Assembly: GCA_963753545.1 (NCBI GenBank)
Contig: CAVWCQ010000008.1
Location: 3,720,001 to 3,784,000 of the forward strand
Length of the DNA: 64,000 nucleotides
Source: CAVWCQ01 sp963753545
GTDB taxonomy: Bacteria; Chloroflexota; Anaerolineae; Aggregatilineales; Aggregatilineaceae
Reading direction: 5' to 3'
The notes under the pieces were generated by a model, which was not told where the DNA came from, ran no database searches, and saw only the letters and a list, made by a program, of their open reading frames with translations. A program made the translations under genes and the position numbers. Shown here piece after piece: positions 9,970 through 19,510 of this stretch (the stretch's first letter is position 1; each line of letters starts with the position of its first letter).

Positions 9970-10950
9970 TTATGATCGCCTGACAGCCGCCCATCCCTGC
10001 TGGACGATTTCAGCCCAGAAGCCAATACCCCAGGCAAGGTGGATGCAGGCAAACACAAGTGGCAGACGAGGTAACAGACTCCACCCATCACGCGAGGCCT
10101 GCCGGATCGAAGCGGTGGCATTTGCCAGGAGGTAACTCGCGAGGATCGACACCCACATCCAGGCAGCAAATGGGATCAACAGGGCCAGCGCTGCACCACC
10201 GATCAGCACGGCGACGAAGGCGGGGGCGACAAGATGGCGGAGCCGGGTAGACGCTGGGCTTTTGAGCAGCATGCGCAGCTTCCAGCGACCATATAAAAAA
10301 AACTGCTGCCACAGCGCGCGCAGCGTTTGCCGACCATAATATTCGGAACAAATATCGGGTGACAGGTAAACGCGTCCACCCGCCTTACGAATCCGGTAGT
10401 TCAACTCGTAGTCTTCGTTGATAGCTAATGTCTCGTCAAAACCGCCCACACGCTCAAAGACGCTGCGGGGCCATGCGCCCATATAAACGGTATCGACGTA
10501 TTCGGCGCGGCGGCTGATCGCCACGCGGCTCGGCACACGGAACGGCGAACGGTAGGCGGCGGCTATCGCCCAGCCCATCGGAGTGATGCCCACACAGCGC
10601 ATCGGGCCGCCAACGGTATCCGCCCCGGTTTCCTGGAGGGCGCGCACACACTGGCTTACATAGTCTGAAGCAATGACTGTATGCCCATCGACGCGGACAA
10701 TCACATCGCCCTGTGCCGCCTGGATGCCAATGTTCAGCGCGCAAGACTGAATTCGCCCCGGATTCGTCAGCAAACGGGCGCGGGGATTGGCGGCGATCAT
10801 TGCTCGCACCCGATCTGGCGTGCCATCTGTTGAGAGGCCATCCACGATTAGCACTTCGAGATCGGGATAATCCTGGGACAACACCGCAGCCAAAGATCGT
10901 TGGATAAACTGTGCCTCGTTGTAGATGGGCATCACCACAGAGACAATCAT
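9970..10950 (-). CDS. Family 2 glycosyltransferase with C-terminal membrane anchor
   Basis: 326 residues beginning MIVSVVMPIYNEAQFIQ. The GT-A fold is clear: VLIVDGLSTDGTPDRV, the metal site VIVRVDGHTVI (Asp of the DxD class) and EDYELNYRIRKAGGRV. Two or three hydrophobic segments at the end (VAVLIGGAALALLIPFAAW and following) tether it to the inner membrane. It resembles ExoA-like transferases that extend lipid-linked glycans. The frame is open to a TTG at 10965, but ATG 10950 overlaps the stop of the preceding gene as ATGA, the usual arrangement for coupled translation, so 10950 is preferred. Confidence 0.9.
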   Translation of the reverse strand: MIVSVVMPIYNEAQFIQRSLAAVLSQDYPDLEVLIVDGLSTDGTPDRVRAMIAANPRARLLTNPGRIQSCALNIGIQAAQGDVIVRVDGHTVIASDYVSQCVRALQETGADTVGGPMRCVGITPMGWAIAAAYRSPFRVPSRVAISRRAEYVDTVYMGAWPRSVFERVGGFDETLAINEDYELNYRIRKAGGRVYLSPDICSEYYGRQTLRALWQQFFLYGRWKLRMLLKSPASTRLRHLVAPAFVAVLIGGAALALLIPFAAWMWVSILASYLLANATASIRQASRDGWSLLPRLPLVFACIHLAWGIGFWAEIVQQGWAAVRRS

Positions 10951-13235
10951 ACTTTTGGTCCCCAAACCGCATAAGCGAGGATAACAGCCGTGAGCAGCAG
11001 CATGAACAAGCTAATCGCGACGGCGATGCTCCAGTGAGAGATATGATAAGTCAGGGTTACATCTGACGATCCTGCCGGAACCGCCACCGCCTGAAAGGTC
11101 AGATTGGCCCGGTAGAGGGTCGTATCATCACCGTTTACCGTAGCCGTCCAACCGGGATACCATGTCTGGCTTATGACCAGATAGGCCGGGCTGCCTGTCT
11201 CCACATGATAGCGGGTTTCGGTAGGCGAAACCATTTCCACCTGGACCGTTCCCGCGCCAGACGAGGATAGTATCGGCTCGGATGAGTCTCCACTCAGAAT
11301 GACGGTTTTTGCCGGGTCCCAGGCGGGATCGCGAAGCTCATCTTTAACACCGGCATCCGATGGCAGGGTTTCGGCCTGATAGACCAGCCAGGCATCCGCA
11401 ACCGCGCCGGGAGCTGAGCAGTGCGGTGCATCGCCCTGCCAACCAGCGGGACACACATCGCCAACCATATCACTGACTCCCGCTGCGCGAAGGAGCGCCC
11501 CCGACTGTTCCGGCGCGTCTTCGATCAGATCCGTGTAGTCGCTGTAATGGGCGGGCAGCAGGGGATCGAAATTATTGAACAGCGCTACACCATCCAGCAT
11601 ATTGAGATTGGGCAGCAGCGAACGGCGCACCGCCTGCCAGTTGTCGCGGGCCGTGCGGTAATCGGCAGGGTCGAAGTGCTGCTCAAATTTCACTTCTTTC
11701 TGGTAATCCTCAAGCCAGTAAATCCGTCCCTGGGGCTGTGCCACATCTGCGGAATCATAAAAACGGGCGGGTACGGTGGGATTCAAGCCGCTGAGTGCCC
11801 AGGTCAGATCGAGCGCCACAAAGATCAGGACCAGGGCACGCCACCGCCGCCGGGCAGCAGGCGAACCGTCAACCGGCTGAATGAGGGTCAGCAGCGCCGC
11901 CGCAACCATCCAGCACCCCAGCACGATCACGCCCGTTGTGAGCGCCCGCAGCGTATCAGAGTCCAGATTGAGGAATGAGCGAGCCGCCAATGCGACGAGG
12001 GTCATTCCGCCGCCACCTGCCGCTGTCAAGCGTGACCAAAAAACGATCCACTTGCCGCGCCCCCAAAAGTTTGTGCCAATTCCCGCCAAAACGGACAGGC
12101 CAAACACAGGCAGAATCATCCAGCGCACCGGATCGCGAAAAGTGCTGAAGGTCGGCACATAGTCGTACAGAGGTCGGAAAAATGGCCCATAGCGCCCGGT
12201 GGCGATCAGCAGTCCGGCAAAGGACAGAAGCGCCCAAAAGGGAATGGATCGGAAAAGGGGCGGCTGTTCCTGCAAAGAGCGGCGGGTGCGCAGCCAGCCC
12301 ACAACTGCCGCCAGCGCGGCAATCAGCGGGATCAGGCCGATATAAACCACATCCTCAAAATAGATACCCTTGGTAATGTATGTCCCATCAGCAGGAGTCC
12401 CATAAAAGGTAGGGCTGAGAAAGGTGATCAGGCGGAACGGCGAGTAGGAGAAGTTGGTCATTTCTTTATAATCCAGCCCGCCGGATCGCTGCGACTGGGT
12501 CAAATATTCGGCAGTGGGAAGCAGTTGGATGGCTGCGATGCCAATGCCTAACCCGATGCCCAATCCCGCGAATAGACCGCCGCTGATCCGCTGCCGGGAG
12601 GGCATAGTGCGCTGCTCCCACAGGATCAGCCACAGCGCATAGAATCCAACTGCCGCCGAACTGTACCATGTCGTTTGGGCGTGGCCCGCTAAAAGCTGCA
12701 TCGCAAAGGCCAGCGCAAGCCAACAAACATCTGCCAAACGCCGCCCGCTGATCACTCGCTGGACCAGCCAGAACATCCAGGGCATCCACGCGCCCGCATC
12801 CGCTGTCGGGAAAGATCCGAACCGCCCGATCAGATAGCTGGAAAAAGCAAAGGCCAGGGTACTCATGCCCCGCCCAAACGTGCCGAGGGGCCGCGTAAAA
12901 AGCCACATGCCCGCCGCGCCCCAAAACACATGAAGCAGCGCGATCAAGCCCATCGCCTGTTTATCGGGCAGGATGAACATCAGCCAGTTCACGGGGTAAA
13001 ACAGGGCCGATTGGTAATTGGCTAGCAGCGGCGCACCCGCTCCCACATACGGATTCCAGGTGGGCAGATTCCCATCGCGAATCTGATCCAGGGCAAAATG
13101 CCGCCAGGGGTAAAATTGCAGCGACGGCAAGCCCCAGAAGAGCACCTCGCCCAGCAGCAAACGATAGAACAGCAGGACAGCGATTAGCACAACCAGTACG
13201 ACAGGCAGCCAGACAGGAAGGTCACGCTTCGTCAT
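10947..13235 (-). CDS. YfhO-like giant membrane protein (family B, second copy)
   Basis: About 762 residues with roughly twelve membrane spans and an external C-terminal beta-rich domain before the last span. The start region has LPTWNPYVGAGAPLLANYQ and YPVNWLMF, the pattern of YfhO/DUF6541-like GT-C fold proteins, where acidic residues in the first loop serve polyprenyl-sugar transfer. The same layout is seen in the 695-residue protein at 14840-16927, so the two are paralogues. I take the start as MTKRDLPVWL at 13235, which overlaps the upstream stop by 14 bases; a frame-open extension to 13274 has no support. Probably glycosylates a surface polymer or lipid, but the substrate is unknown. 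Confidence 0.8.
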   Translation of the reverse strand: MTKRDLPVWLPVVLVVLIAVLLFYRLLLGEVLFWGLPSLQFYPWRHFALDQIRDGNLPTWNPYVGAGAPLLANYQSALFYPVNWLMFILPDKQAMGLIALLHVFWGAAGMWLFTRPLGTFGRGMSTLAFAFSSYLIGRFGSFPTADAGAWMPWMFWLVQRVISGRRLADVCWLALAFAMQLLAGHAQTTWYSSAAVGFYALWLILWEQRTMPSRQRISGGLFAGLGIGLGIGIAAIQLLPTAEYLTQSQRSGGLDYKEMTNFSYSPFRLITFLSPTFYGTPADGTYITKGIYFEDVVYIGLIPLIAALAAVVGWLRTRRSLQEQPPLFRSIPFWALLSFAGLLIATGRYGPFFRPLYDYVPTFSTFRDPVRWMILPVFGLSVLAGIGTNFWGRGKWIVFWSRLTAAGGGGMTLVALAARSFLNLDSDTLRALTTGVIVLGCWMVAAALLTLIQPVDGSPAARRRWRALVLIFVALDLTWALSGLNPTVPARFYDSADVAQPQGRIYWLEDYQKEVKFEQHFDPADYRTARDNWQAVRRSLLPNLNMLDGVALFNNFDPLLPAHYSDYTDLIEDAPEQSGALLRAAGVSDMVGDVCPAGWQGDAPHCSAPGAVADAWLVYQAETLPSDAGVKDELRDPAWDPAKTVILSGDSSEPILSSSGAGTVQVEMVSPTETRYHVETGSPAYLVISQTWYPGWTATVNGDDTTLYRANLTFQAVAVPAGSSDVTLTYHISHWSIAVAISLFMLLLTAVILAYAVWGPKV

Positions 13236-14850
13236 GAACGACCTCATAAACCACATACGGATCACCGGGATCAAAACCGGGCACGAGGCGCAGCCCCACC
13301 GCCCATGTATTGTTATCAGTCTGCTCTAGCGGTCCATAAAAGATATAATCGACCTGTTTGAGCAGAGCCAGCCGCTCCTCATCGCTTAATCCTCCTGCAT
13401 AAAAGCGCTCGACCTGCTGTTTTTTATCATCGAAGTGCAGCGTCTCCGGACCATGTCCTATATAAGCGATGAGATCGGTGCGGGCCGGGAGATAATTGCC
13501 AGTCTCCTTGGAACTGAGCACGACAGCATCCGGCGCGGCATAGGCATTCAGCCGATCCAGCGCGTGTAGTTCCGCCTGGGGATGGAACAGCGGGCGATGC
13601 GGGTTCAGGGCGCTGAACATGCCTCCCAGCCAGAGCAGCAGCGCCGTTCCTAACGCCGCAACCAGCAGCGCGGTTCGCGCCCGACGATACGAGCGCCGCC
13701 GGGGAAGAACCAGCCTCAACCCTGCTGCCGCCAGGATGCCCAGCGGGACGATCACCCCTTCCGCCAGACGGCGCTGCACATTGATCGGGATGTAAACCAG
13801 CGCGGGCGTGACCACAACCCAGGTCACGAGCAGCAGATAGGGCTGCTGGATTTTCCCTCTGCGCCACGCCCAGCGGATCGCAACCAGGGCAGGCAGGGCC
13901 AGGGCCAGATAGCCAAACACGTAATGCAGGGGGTGCGGCGAAGGAAGCTGATTTTGGGCCGACCACTGTTTAAACACGGGTTCAGTCTGGAACACGATCA
14001 GGGTATAGATCAGCAAGGGCAACGGAACCACCGCCGCTGTAACCGCCCGCCAGAACAAGTGCCAGGGAAAACGCCGCGCCGCGATGCAGGCGACCAGCCC
14101 CCAGCATCCGAGCAGCAGATAGAGGCCGGGGATATAAAACGGCACGCACAGGCCCATCACCAGCCAGCATAGTCCCGCCAGCAGCGTTTTGGGCAGCCAG
14201 CGGCGCGGAGAATCGTCGTCCAGAGAGCGGAAGAGCAGCATCAGCCCGACCAATAAGCCGCAGCGGGCCAGCGCCAGATGGGGCAGGCCAAACAGGATCA
14301 GGAAGCTGTAGCCCTCCGGTACAATAAAATCGACGGGCAGCGATCCGAAGAGGTGCCCCAGGCCGATCAAACTCAGCAGCCAGCCGAAGCCGCCGCCCAG
14401 CGTGATCAGAACAAGGGCCAGGAAACGGGAGGCAGGCGCGCGCAAAAAGATCGCCACGAAGCGGTAGTAGACGCCAATCAGCAACGTGCCGAAAATAAAC
14501 CGGGCGATGTGAAAAACAACCGCCAGGGCGGGCGTCAGATGAGAACTGTGCGGATCGACAAAAAGAGTGGTCAGTTTGCCCAGCAGAATATAGGGTAAAA
14601 AGAACAGTTGCCCGCCGTGCGGTTCGGACGTATAGCGGATGTTGAACAGCCAATCGCCGTGCGCGCCGAGCCGCATTTTGGCCAGGTAGCTGTAGCCGTC
14701 CTCCACGCCAAACAGAAAGCCGCCGAACTGCCAGCCCTTGCCCGCAGAGAGCCAGCCGACGATATAGGGCAGCGTCGTGAGTGTCATCAGCAGCAGGGCG
14801 AAAACGATTACGCGCCGCCATTCACGTGGCGAGATAACATCAGGACGCAT
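13222..14850 (-). CDS. Polytopic membrane protein, family A second copy (GT-C-like)
   Basis: 542 residues, about ten membrane spans. The first external loop reads GFLFGVEDGYSYLAKMRLGAHGDWLF, closely matching the loop GMLVNPKDGATYLSKIEQGRQGSWLF of the protein at 16899-18560; the two are paralogues with the same length and hydrophobic profile. A soluble C-terminal domain follows (from about residue 430), with LNAYAAPDAVVLSSKETGNYLPA. The conserved Asp in the first loop fits a GT-C glycosyltransferase, but I do not recognise a named family. Its start overlaps the end of the upstream family B gene by 11 bases and its end overlaps the next family B gene, showing tight coupling. Confidence 0.8.
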   Translation of the reverse strand: MRPDVISPREWRRVIVFALLLMTLTTLPYIVGWLSAGKGWQFGGFLFGVEDGYSYLAKMRLGAHGDWLFNIRYTSEPHGGQLFFLPYILLGKLTTLFVDPHSSHLTPALAVVFHIARFIFGTLLIGVYYRFVAIFLRAPASRFLALVLITLGGGFGWLLSLIGLGHLFGSLPVDFIVPEGYSFLILFGLPHLALARCGLLVGLMLLFRSLDDDSPRRWLPKTLLAGLCWLVMGLCVPFYIPGLYLLLGCWGLVACIAARRFPWHLFWRAVTAAVVPLPLLIYTLIVFQTEPVFKQWSAQNQLPSPHPLHYVFGYLALALPALVAIRWAWRRGKIQQPYLLLVTWVVVTPALVYIPINVQRRLAEGVIVPLGILAAAGLRLVLPRRRSYRRARTALLVAALGTALLLWLGGMFSALNPHRPLFHPQAELHALDRLNAYAAPDAVVLSSKETGNYLPARTDLIAYIGHGPETLHFDDKKQQVERFYAGGLSDEERLALLKQVDYIFYGPLEQTDNNTWAVGLRLVPGFDPGDPYVVYEVVHDEA

Positions 14851-16927
14851 AGCGCAGGCTCCATCCCATTAGACCTGCCGCCACAATCAGCGCCGCGCCC
14901 GTGATCAAACTCAGCCAAATCTCGGAGAGGTCATAGTTCAGCGTCCATTTCTGAGCGCTGCCGTCTACCGGGCCGGGCAGGCCGGGTTTGCCATCCTGAT
15001 TTTTCCAGCGCCCCGCCGCCACTGCATAGAGACGGCCCGTGATTGGCTCATTGGCGCGGATCGTGACCGTGTTTGGCCCATCCCAGTCCAGATTTATATC
15101 CGGCGCGAACGTGTTGCGGTAGATGTAGACATCATCGATCTGCGCGGCGAGTTCCAGCCCTTCAGTACTGAGCGGATAGGCAGACACAATATGGGTGACC
15201 AGCCATTCGCCTAACTGCCGGGGATCAAGCGCGGCGTCCTGATTCGCCTTCGAGAAATCATCGCCAGAGACGCCCTCGAATGCGGGGATCGTCACGGAAT
15301 AGCCCGCCGCCTTGACCCCCGTCGCAGTCTCGGCGGCGCGGACATACGACTCAAACTGGAAGGGATCCACCCCACCAAATTGTGGAATTCGCCAGTAAAC
15401 CGCCGCTTGCTGCGGGAAACTGTAGCTGGGCGAATAGATGCGCACGACCCCATCCTCGCGCAAAAACTGCGCCACATCCCGGTACGGATCGAGCCACTCC
15501 GACTCGGATCGCCCCTTGACCAGCGTCTGATCGATCCACAGCACATCGGCGGTTACGACCACCGTAAACGCGATCAGCAGCGTGCGGGCCGGAACACGTC
15601 CAAACACTGCCAGCAGCACCACCAGGGCCAGGGCAGGCAGGGCGAACAGGCCGAGAGCAACCTTCTGATCCAGGGGTGGCGCGAGCATGATCGCACTGAA
15701 CAGACTGCACGCCAATCCGCCTCCTAACAATCCGAAGGCAATTTGACGCGCGGCACGCCGTTCACTGGGCTGCTCCGCAAGAAGCTGTGCCCCCCATCCC
15801 GCCAGATAGGGCAGGATCAGCGCCGCGATCAACCAGCTTCGCGGCGGAACACGCCACCAGCGGATCGGCGGCAGCAATCGCGCCAGCATGGTCCACAGCA
15901 CAAAGTGATTGCCCATCGCGTACATCGCCGCGACCAGGATCACGACACCCCAGAAAGCCAATTGGCGGGGCCGGAGCAGCAGAGCCGCGCCCGCCAACAG
16001 CAGCGTACTGATGCCAACATAAACCATGCTCTCCCACGAATCGCTGTCGCCAAAGATCAGGCCGATCCACTGGCCCAATTTCAGACTGTTCATGGCGGCG
16101 TCATTCAGCGAAATCGCCTCGCGTGACAGATCGGCGCGATAGAGCAGCAGCGGCAGCCACACGACAGCCGTTAATCCCGCCGTGAGCAGCGCCGCCGAAA
16201 GCAGGTGTATCAACAAGCGCCACGCAGCAGGTCTATTATGCAAATCGGGCGTCTGAGACCAACGCCAGAGCAGATAAGCGAAAGCCGTGACCCAGGCATA
16301 AGCGCACAGGCGCACATCCGCCAGGAAACAGAGCGCCGCAAATCCACCCAGCGCCAGGATCGAACCGCGCGCCGGGTGGGGTCGCACGAAACGGTAAACG
16401 CCCCATAACAACCAGGGAAACCACGCAGCCGCGTCGATAATATCCAGGTGTCCCGCGCCAAGCAGAGCGATCAGGCGCGGCGAAAATGCATACCCGAACC
16501 CGACAAGAGCGGCTGGCCAGGGTTTCAGCCCGGTGGCGCGGCTCCAGATCCAGGCTCCCGCCCCAGCTAATAATAAATGCAGCCAGATGAGGATGTTCAG
16601 GTGCAGGGTGGGCGGCGTGATCAAAACCAACCACTGCGGAGGATACCAGACCTTATTCAAGGGATTAGCCGAAAAGGGCTGCCCGCTCATGAGCAGAGGT
16701 CGCCACAGGGGCCAACTGTGATCTTCCAGAATGGCGCGCCGCAGGAAGAGCGCGTCGGGCCAATGACTGGTGACGGCATCGGAAAAACGGGAGTTTGGCG
16801 GAAACGGCAGGCGATCTGGCCCCAGCCCTACCCCAAACAAAAATGCCGTCAAAACGGCGGCGAGGAAGACAATGAAGAAGCAAAAAGGCTTGACCTGCTC
16901 ACTCCAAAATATAGATGGTGACGTCAC
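14840..16927 (-). CDS. YfhO-like giant membrane protein (family B, first copy)
   Basis: 695 residues with about twelve spans. It shares with the protein at 10947-13235 the early motif SWPLWRPLLMSGQPFSANP, then YPPQWLVLI, LLLAGAGAW and AAAWFPWLLWGV, so both belong to the same YfhO-like family. A periplasmic-type C-terminal domain and one last span end the protein. The gene starts 29 bases inside the upstream family A gene and ends inside the following family A gene. Likely a membrane glycosyltransferase or helper of glycan export in this locus; donor and acceptor are not readable. There is no sign of decay in either copy. Confidence 0.8.
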   Translation of the reverse strand: MTSPSIFWSEQVKPFCFFIVFLAAVLTAFLFGVGLGPDRLPFPPNSRFSDAVTSHWPDALFLRRAILEDHSWPLWRPLLMSGQPFSANPLNKVWYPPQWLVLITPPTLHLNILIWLHLLLAGAGAWIWSRATGLKPWPAALVGFGYAFSPRLIALLGAGHLDIIDAAAWFPWLLWGVYRFVRPHPARGSILALGGFAALCFLADVRLCAYAWVTAFAYLLWRWSQTPDLHNRPAAWRLLIHLLSAALLTAGLTAVVWLPLLLYRADLSREAISLNDAAMNSLKLGQWIGLIFGDSDSWESMVYVGISTLLLAGAALLLRPRQLAFWGVVILVAAMYAMGNHFVLWTMLARLLPPIRWWRVPPRSWLIAALILPYLAGWGAQLLAEQPSERRAARQIAFGLLGGGLACSLFSAIMLAPPLDQKVALGLFALPALALVVLLAVFGRVPARTLLIAFTVVVTADVLWIDQTLVKGRSESEWLDPYRDVAQFLREDGVVRIYSPSYSFPQQAAVYWRIPQFGGVDPFQFESYVRAAETATGVKAAGYSVTIPAFEGVSGDDFSKANQDAALDPRQLGEWLVTHIVSAYPLSTEGLELAAQIDDVYIYRNTFAPDINLDWDGPNTVTIRANEPITGRLYAVAAGRWKNQDGKPGLPGPVDGSAQKWTLNYDLSEIWLSLITGAALIVAAGLMGWSLRYAS

Positions 16928-18560
16928 CTTTCACTTCCTGTTTGATGCGATCCTGGGGCAGTTCATCAAAACATTTGCCGGTGTTGGGATATACGCTGTC
17001 ATCCTCTTCTCTTAAATTTCTCTCCTGCGGCCCCCAGAGGATATAACTCACTTTAAAAGGCACTTGATCACTGAACAGCGTCTCACAGTCTTGGCCGCGA
17101 TACCACTCCTTGACCTGCTTCAAGCGCTCTTCGGCATGAATCGTCTCAAAATCATGCCCATAAACAACCACCTGATCGGTATAAGCAGGTATCCACAGGC
17201 TGACATTGGGAGAGGCCAATACCACAGCATCCGGTTCTCCGTGATCCTTCAGCCATTGGATAGCATGCCAGTAATCCGTTTGCAGCAGCATACCCGCATC
17301 TAACCCGCTGCTTGGCCGTGCGATGCCAACCAGGGGCACCATCAGTACAAACAGATTGGTTGGAACGACAAAAACGATCAGCGCGATCATCGCCGGGGCA
17401 CGCCAATCACGCGGAATTTTGTAGAACCAGTAGTCTTCAAGGGCACGCACAGCGAAGTAGACCAGGGGGATAATGAGGCCAATATTCAGACGGCGCTGCA
17501 AGCTAAATGGGAGATACAGTCCGATCACGTTGACGATGAACCACAGCAGCATCAACTGGTCGCCATCGCGTTCAAAACGTCGCACGGCGCGCACCAGCCC
17601 TGGAATCGCCACCAATAGCAGCAGCCCATATCCGAACAAATACAGGTACGGTGCTGGGGACGGCGTCTGGTTCTGCTTGTTAAACTCAGCCATCACATCG
17701 TTAAAGTGAAAGACAAAGGCGTAATAAACTGCAAATGGCAGAGCAGGCAACCAAACCATGGCCGCCCAACGCAGTTCATGAATCGGAAACTGGCGAGTGA
17801 AATAGAAGCGTACAATCAGATACAGCGCCAATGCGCCGCCTAAAGACACCAGGGCTACCGGCTGGATCAAGGCCAGGAGCATCGAGAGCAACATCAACGA
17901 CAGCCCGCCGTTCGACACAGCCGGTTCCGCTGTATAACCACGCCTAAAAACGACGATATAGGATGATGCCATCAGCGCAAGGCAGGCGATAGTCATTGGA
18001 AAATGTGGATTTGCATAGGCGGCATAAAAGGGGAAAGCTTCGGGAATGCTGAGGTCTGCTGCAGGCGGCGCATTCGGCGCGAGGATCAGCAGCAGCCAAC
18101 CCAGGCCAGAGCCAACGGAGATCAGGGTAAAAAATAACCGTCGGGGTCTAAGGCGAACCCAAACCGTTGCACCAAACTGGTATAACGAAATATACATAAA
18201 AAGGCTGGTGGCAACCCGCGCCAGATGAAATACAACCAGATTCGATAACCCCGTTATCCGCGCGGCATGGCCTAAAAACAAGTAGAAGGTATGAAAACCG
18301 GCTCCATCGTGATGTTCTGGCGTGTGGCGGAGTTCGAATAACCAGGAACCCTGACGGCCCTGTTCAATCTTGGAGAGATACGTTGCCCCATCTTTTGGAT
18401 TCACCAGCATCCCCATAAACTGCCAGCCGTCCTCGGCAGGACTGTTGCTGGCTAAAGCCCAGGCGTAGGGGACCAATGTGAGCGCGACAAGTATGCCGCT
18501 GATAATAATCACCCACCGCCATTCGGCTGTTGATATGTCTACGGAGCGCAGAGTTTGCAT
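16899..18560 (-). CDS. Polytopic membrane protein, family A first copy (GT-C-like)
   Basis: 553 residues with about ten spans, an Asp-containing first loop (PKDGATYLSKIEQG) and a soluble C-terminal domain with DAVVLASPNVSLWIPAYTDQ. The matching C-terminal segment in the 542-residue paralogue is DAVVLSSKETGNYLPARTDL, so the pair share both ends. This is the first gene of the six-gene minus-strand glycan operon that ends at 6138. Upstream it faces the zinc-ribbon gene across a 201-base divergent region in which I can place a promoter for the plus strand but not a convincing one for this gene. The molecular function is inferred from context only. Confidence 0.8.
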   Translation of the reverse strand: MQTLRSVDISTAEWRWVIIISGILVALTLVPYAWALASNSPAEDGWQFMGMLVNPKDGATYLSKIEQGRQGSWLFELRHTPEHHDGAGFHTFYLFLGHAARITGLSNLVVFHLARVATSLFMYISLYQFGATVWVRLRPRRLFFTLISVGSGLGWLLLILAPNAPPAADLSIPEAFPFYAAYANPHFPMTIACLALMASSYIVVFRRGYTAEPAVSNGGLSLMLLSMLLALIQPVALVSLGGALALYLIVRFYFTRQFPIHELRWAAMVWLPALPFAVYYAFVFHFNDVMAEFNKQNQTPSPAPYLYLFGYGLLLLVAIPGLVRAVRRFERDGDQLMLLWFIVNVIGLYLPFSLQRRLNIGLIIPLVYFAVRALEDYWFYKIPRDWRAPAMIALIVFVVPTNLFVLMVPLVGIARPSSGLDAGMLLQTDYWHAIQWLKDHGEPDAVVLASPNVSLWIPAYTDQVVVYGHDFETIHAEERLKQVKEWYRGQDCETLFSDQVPFKVSYILWGPQERNLREEDDSVYPNTGKCFDELPQDRIKQEVKGDVTIYILE

Positions 18561-18604
18561 GTAGAACCTCGCTGACTGAAAGATCGCTCCCCGAACTTAC
18601 AGGT

Positions 18605-18634
18605 TTGCCGTGCGATTTTGGCGTGTAGTATAAT
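18605..18634 (+). promoter_or_regulatory. Sigma-70-type promoter for the zinc-ribbon gene
   Basis: TTGCCG (18605-18610), an 18-base spacer and a perfect TATAAT (18629-18634). Start of transcription would fall near 18641, giving a leader of about 120 bases before ATG 18762. The rest of the 18561-18761 divergent region shows no other strong element. Confidence 0.5.
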
Positions 18635-18761
18635 GCGGCTTGCCAATTTATGCCGAGCTGTTGTCATTATGACCGTTGGCACGAACAAAAACAGTCTCGC
18701 ACTGGTTGATTGTACCATCGGTCAAATCATTCTGTCAGCTTCGGTGAGGTAAAAACTGTTT

Positions 18762-19463
18762 ATGAGCCAAACAAAAGCATTATACCGGTTGCAAAAAATC
18801 GATATGGGAATTGAGTCACTGCGCAGCCGTCTGCGAGAGATTATGGCAGCCCTGGAACAAGATGAACTGCTGCGGCAGGCGCGCACCGAATTGACCGGAT
18901 TGCGGGAAGCACTCAGGCCTCAGGAAGCTCATGCTGCGGATCTGAATCTGGAATTGCAGAGCATCAGCGAACAAAGCCGCCAACTTTCCGATCGTCTCTA
19001 CAGCGGTAAGGTGGGCAACCCCAAAGAACTGCAAGAAATCGAAGGTAAAATTGCCGAACTCAAGCGCCGTCACGCGGATCGAGAGAACGAACTGCTCGAA
19101 ACGATGATGGCTGTCGAAGACCTGCAAATCTCTCTGATCACAGCGTCTCAGCGACTGAGCGAGGCCGAATCAAATTGGGCAGCCCAGCAAAAAACGCTGC
19201 AAGATGAGCAGCACCGTCTAAAAGTTGAGCTCAAAGCTTTAAAGGCAGAGCGAGAAGAGTTTGCAAAGGCTATTCCAGAAGAGTTATTGACTCTGTATCA
19301 GACTTTGCGGGCGACAAAACAGGGTCACGCTGTTGCCGTGCTAAATGGCGAAATGTGCTCATACTGCCGCGTCAGTCAAACAACAACAATGGTTCAGAGA
19401 ATATTGAGAGATCAGGAGCTTTTAACCTGTTCGAGTTGTGGGCGTATCCTGGTCGCGCTTTAG
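18762..19463 (+). CDS. Coiled-coil protein with C-terminal C4 zinc ribbon
   Basis: 233 residues. Residues 1-185 are a long heptad-rich antiparallel coiled coil; the tail carries CSYCR (from about 199) and CSSCGRIL (from about 223), two CxxC knuckles of a zinc ribbon. This is the widespread C4-type zinc-ribbon family (Helicobacter HP0958/Chlamydia CT398-like), whose members bind RNA or secretion and flagellar partners; the biochemical role in this phylum is not settled. GAGGT about 12 bases before the ATG is a somewhat distant ribosome site. The NACHT-HEAT gene starts 47 bases downstream in the same direction, so co-transcription is possible. Confidence 0.85.
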   Translation: MSQTKALYRLQKIDMGIESLRSRLREIMAALEQDELLRQARTELTGLREALRPQEAHAADLNLELQSISEQSRQLSDRLYSGKVGNPKELQEIEGKIAELKRRHADRENELLETMMAVEDLQISLITASQRLSEAESNWAAQQKTLQDEQHRLKVELKALKAEREEFAKAIPEELLTLYQTLRATKQGHAVAVLNGEMCSYCRVSQTTTMVQRILRDQELLTCSSCGRILVAL

Positions 19464-19510
19464 AGCCGGGATGTCCGGTCATGTCAAACAAGTTAAAGTA
19501 GGATACAAAT

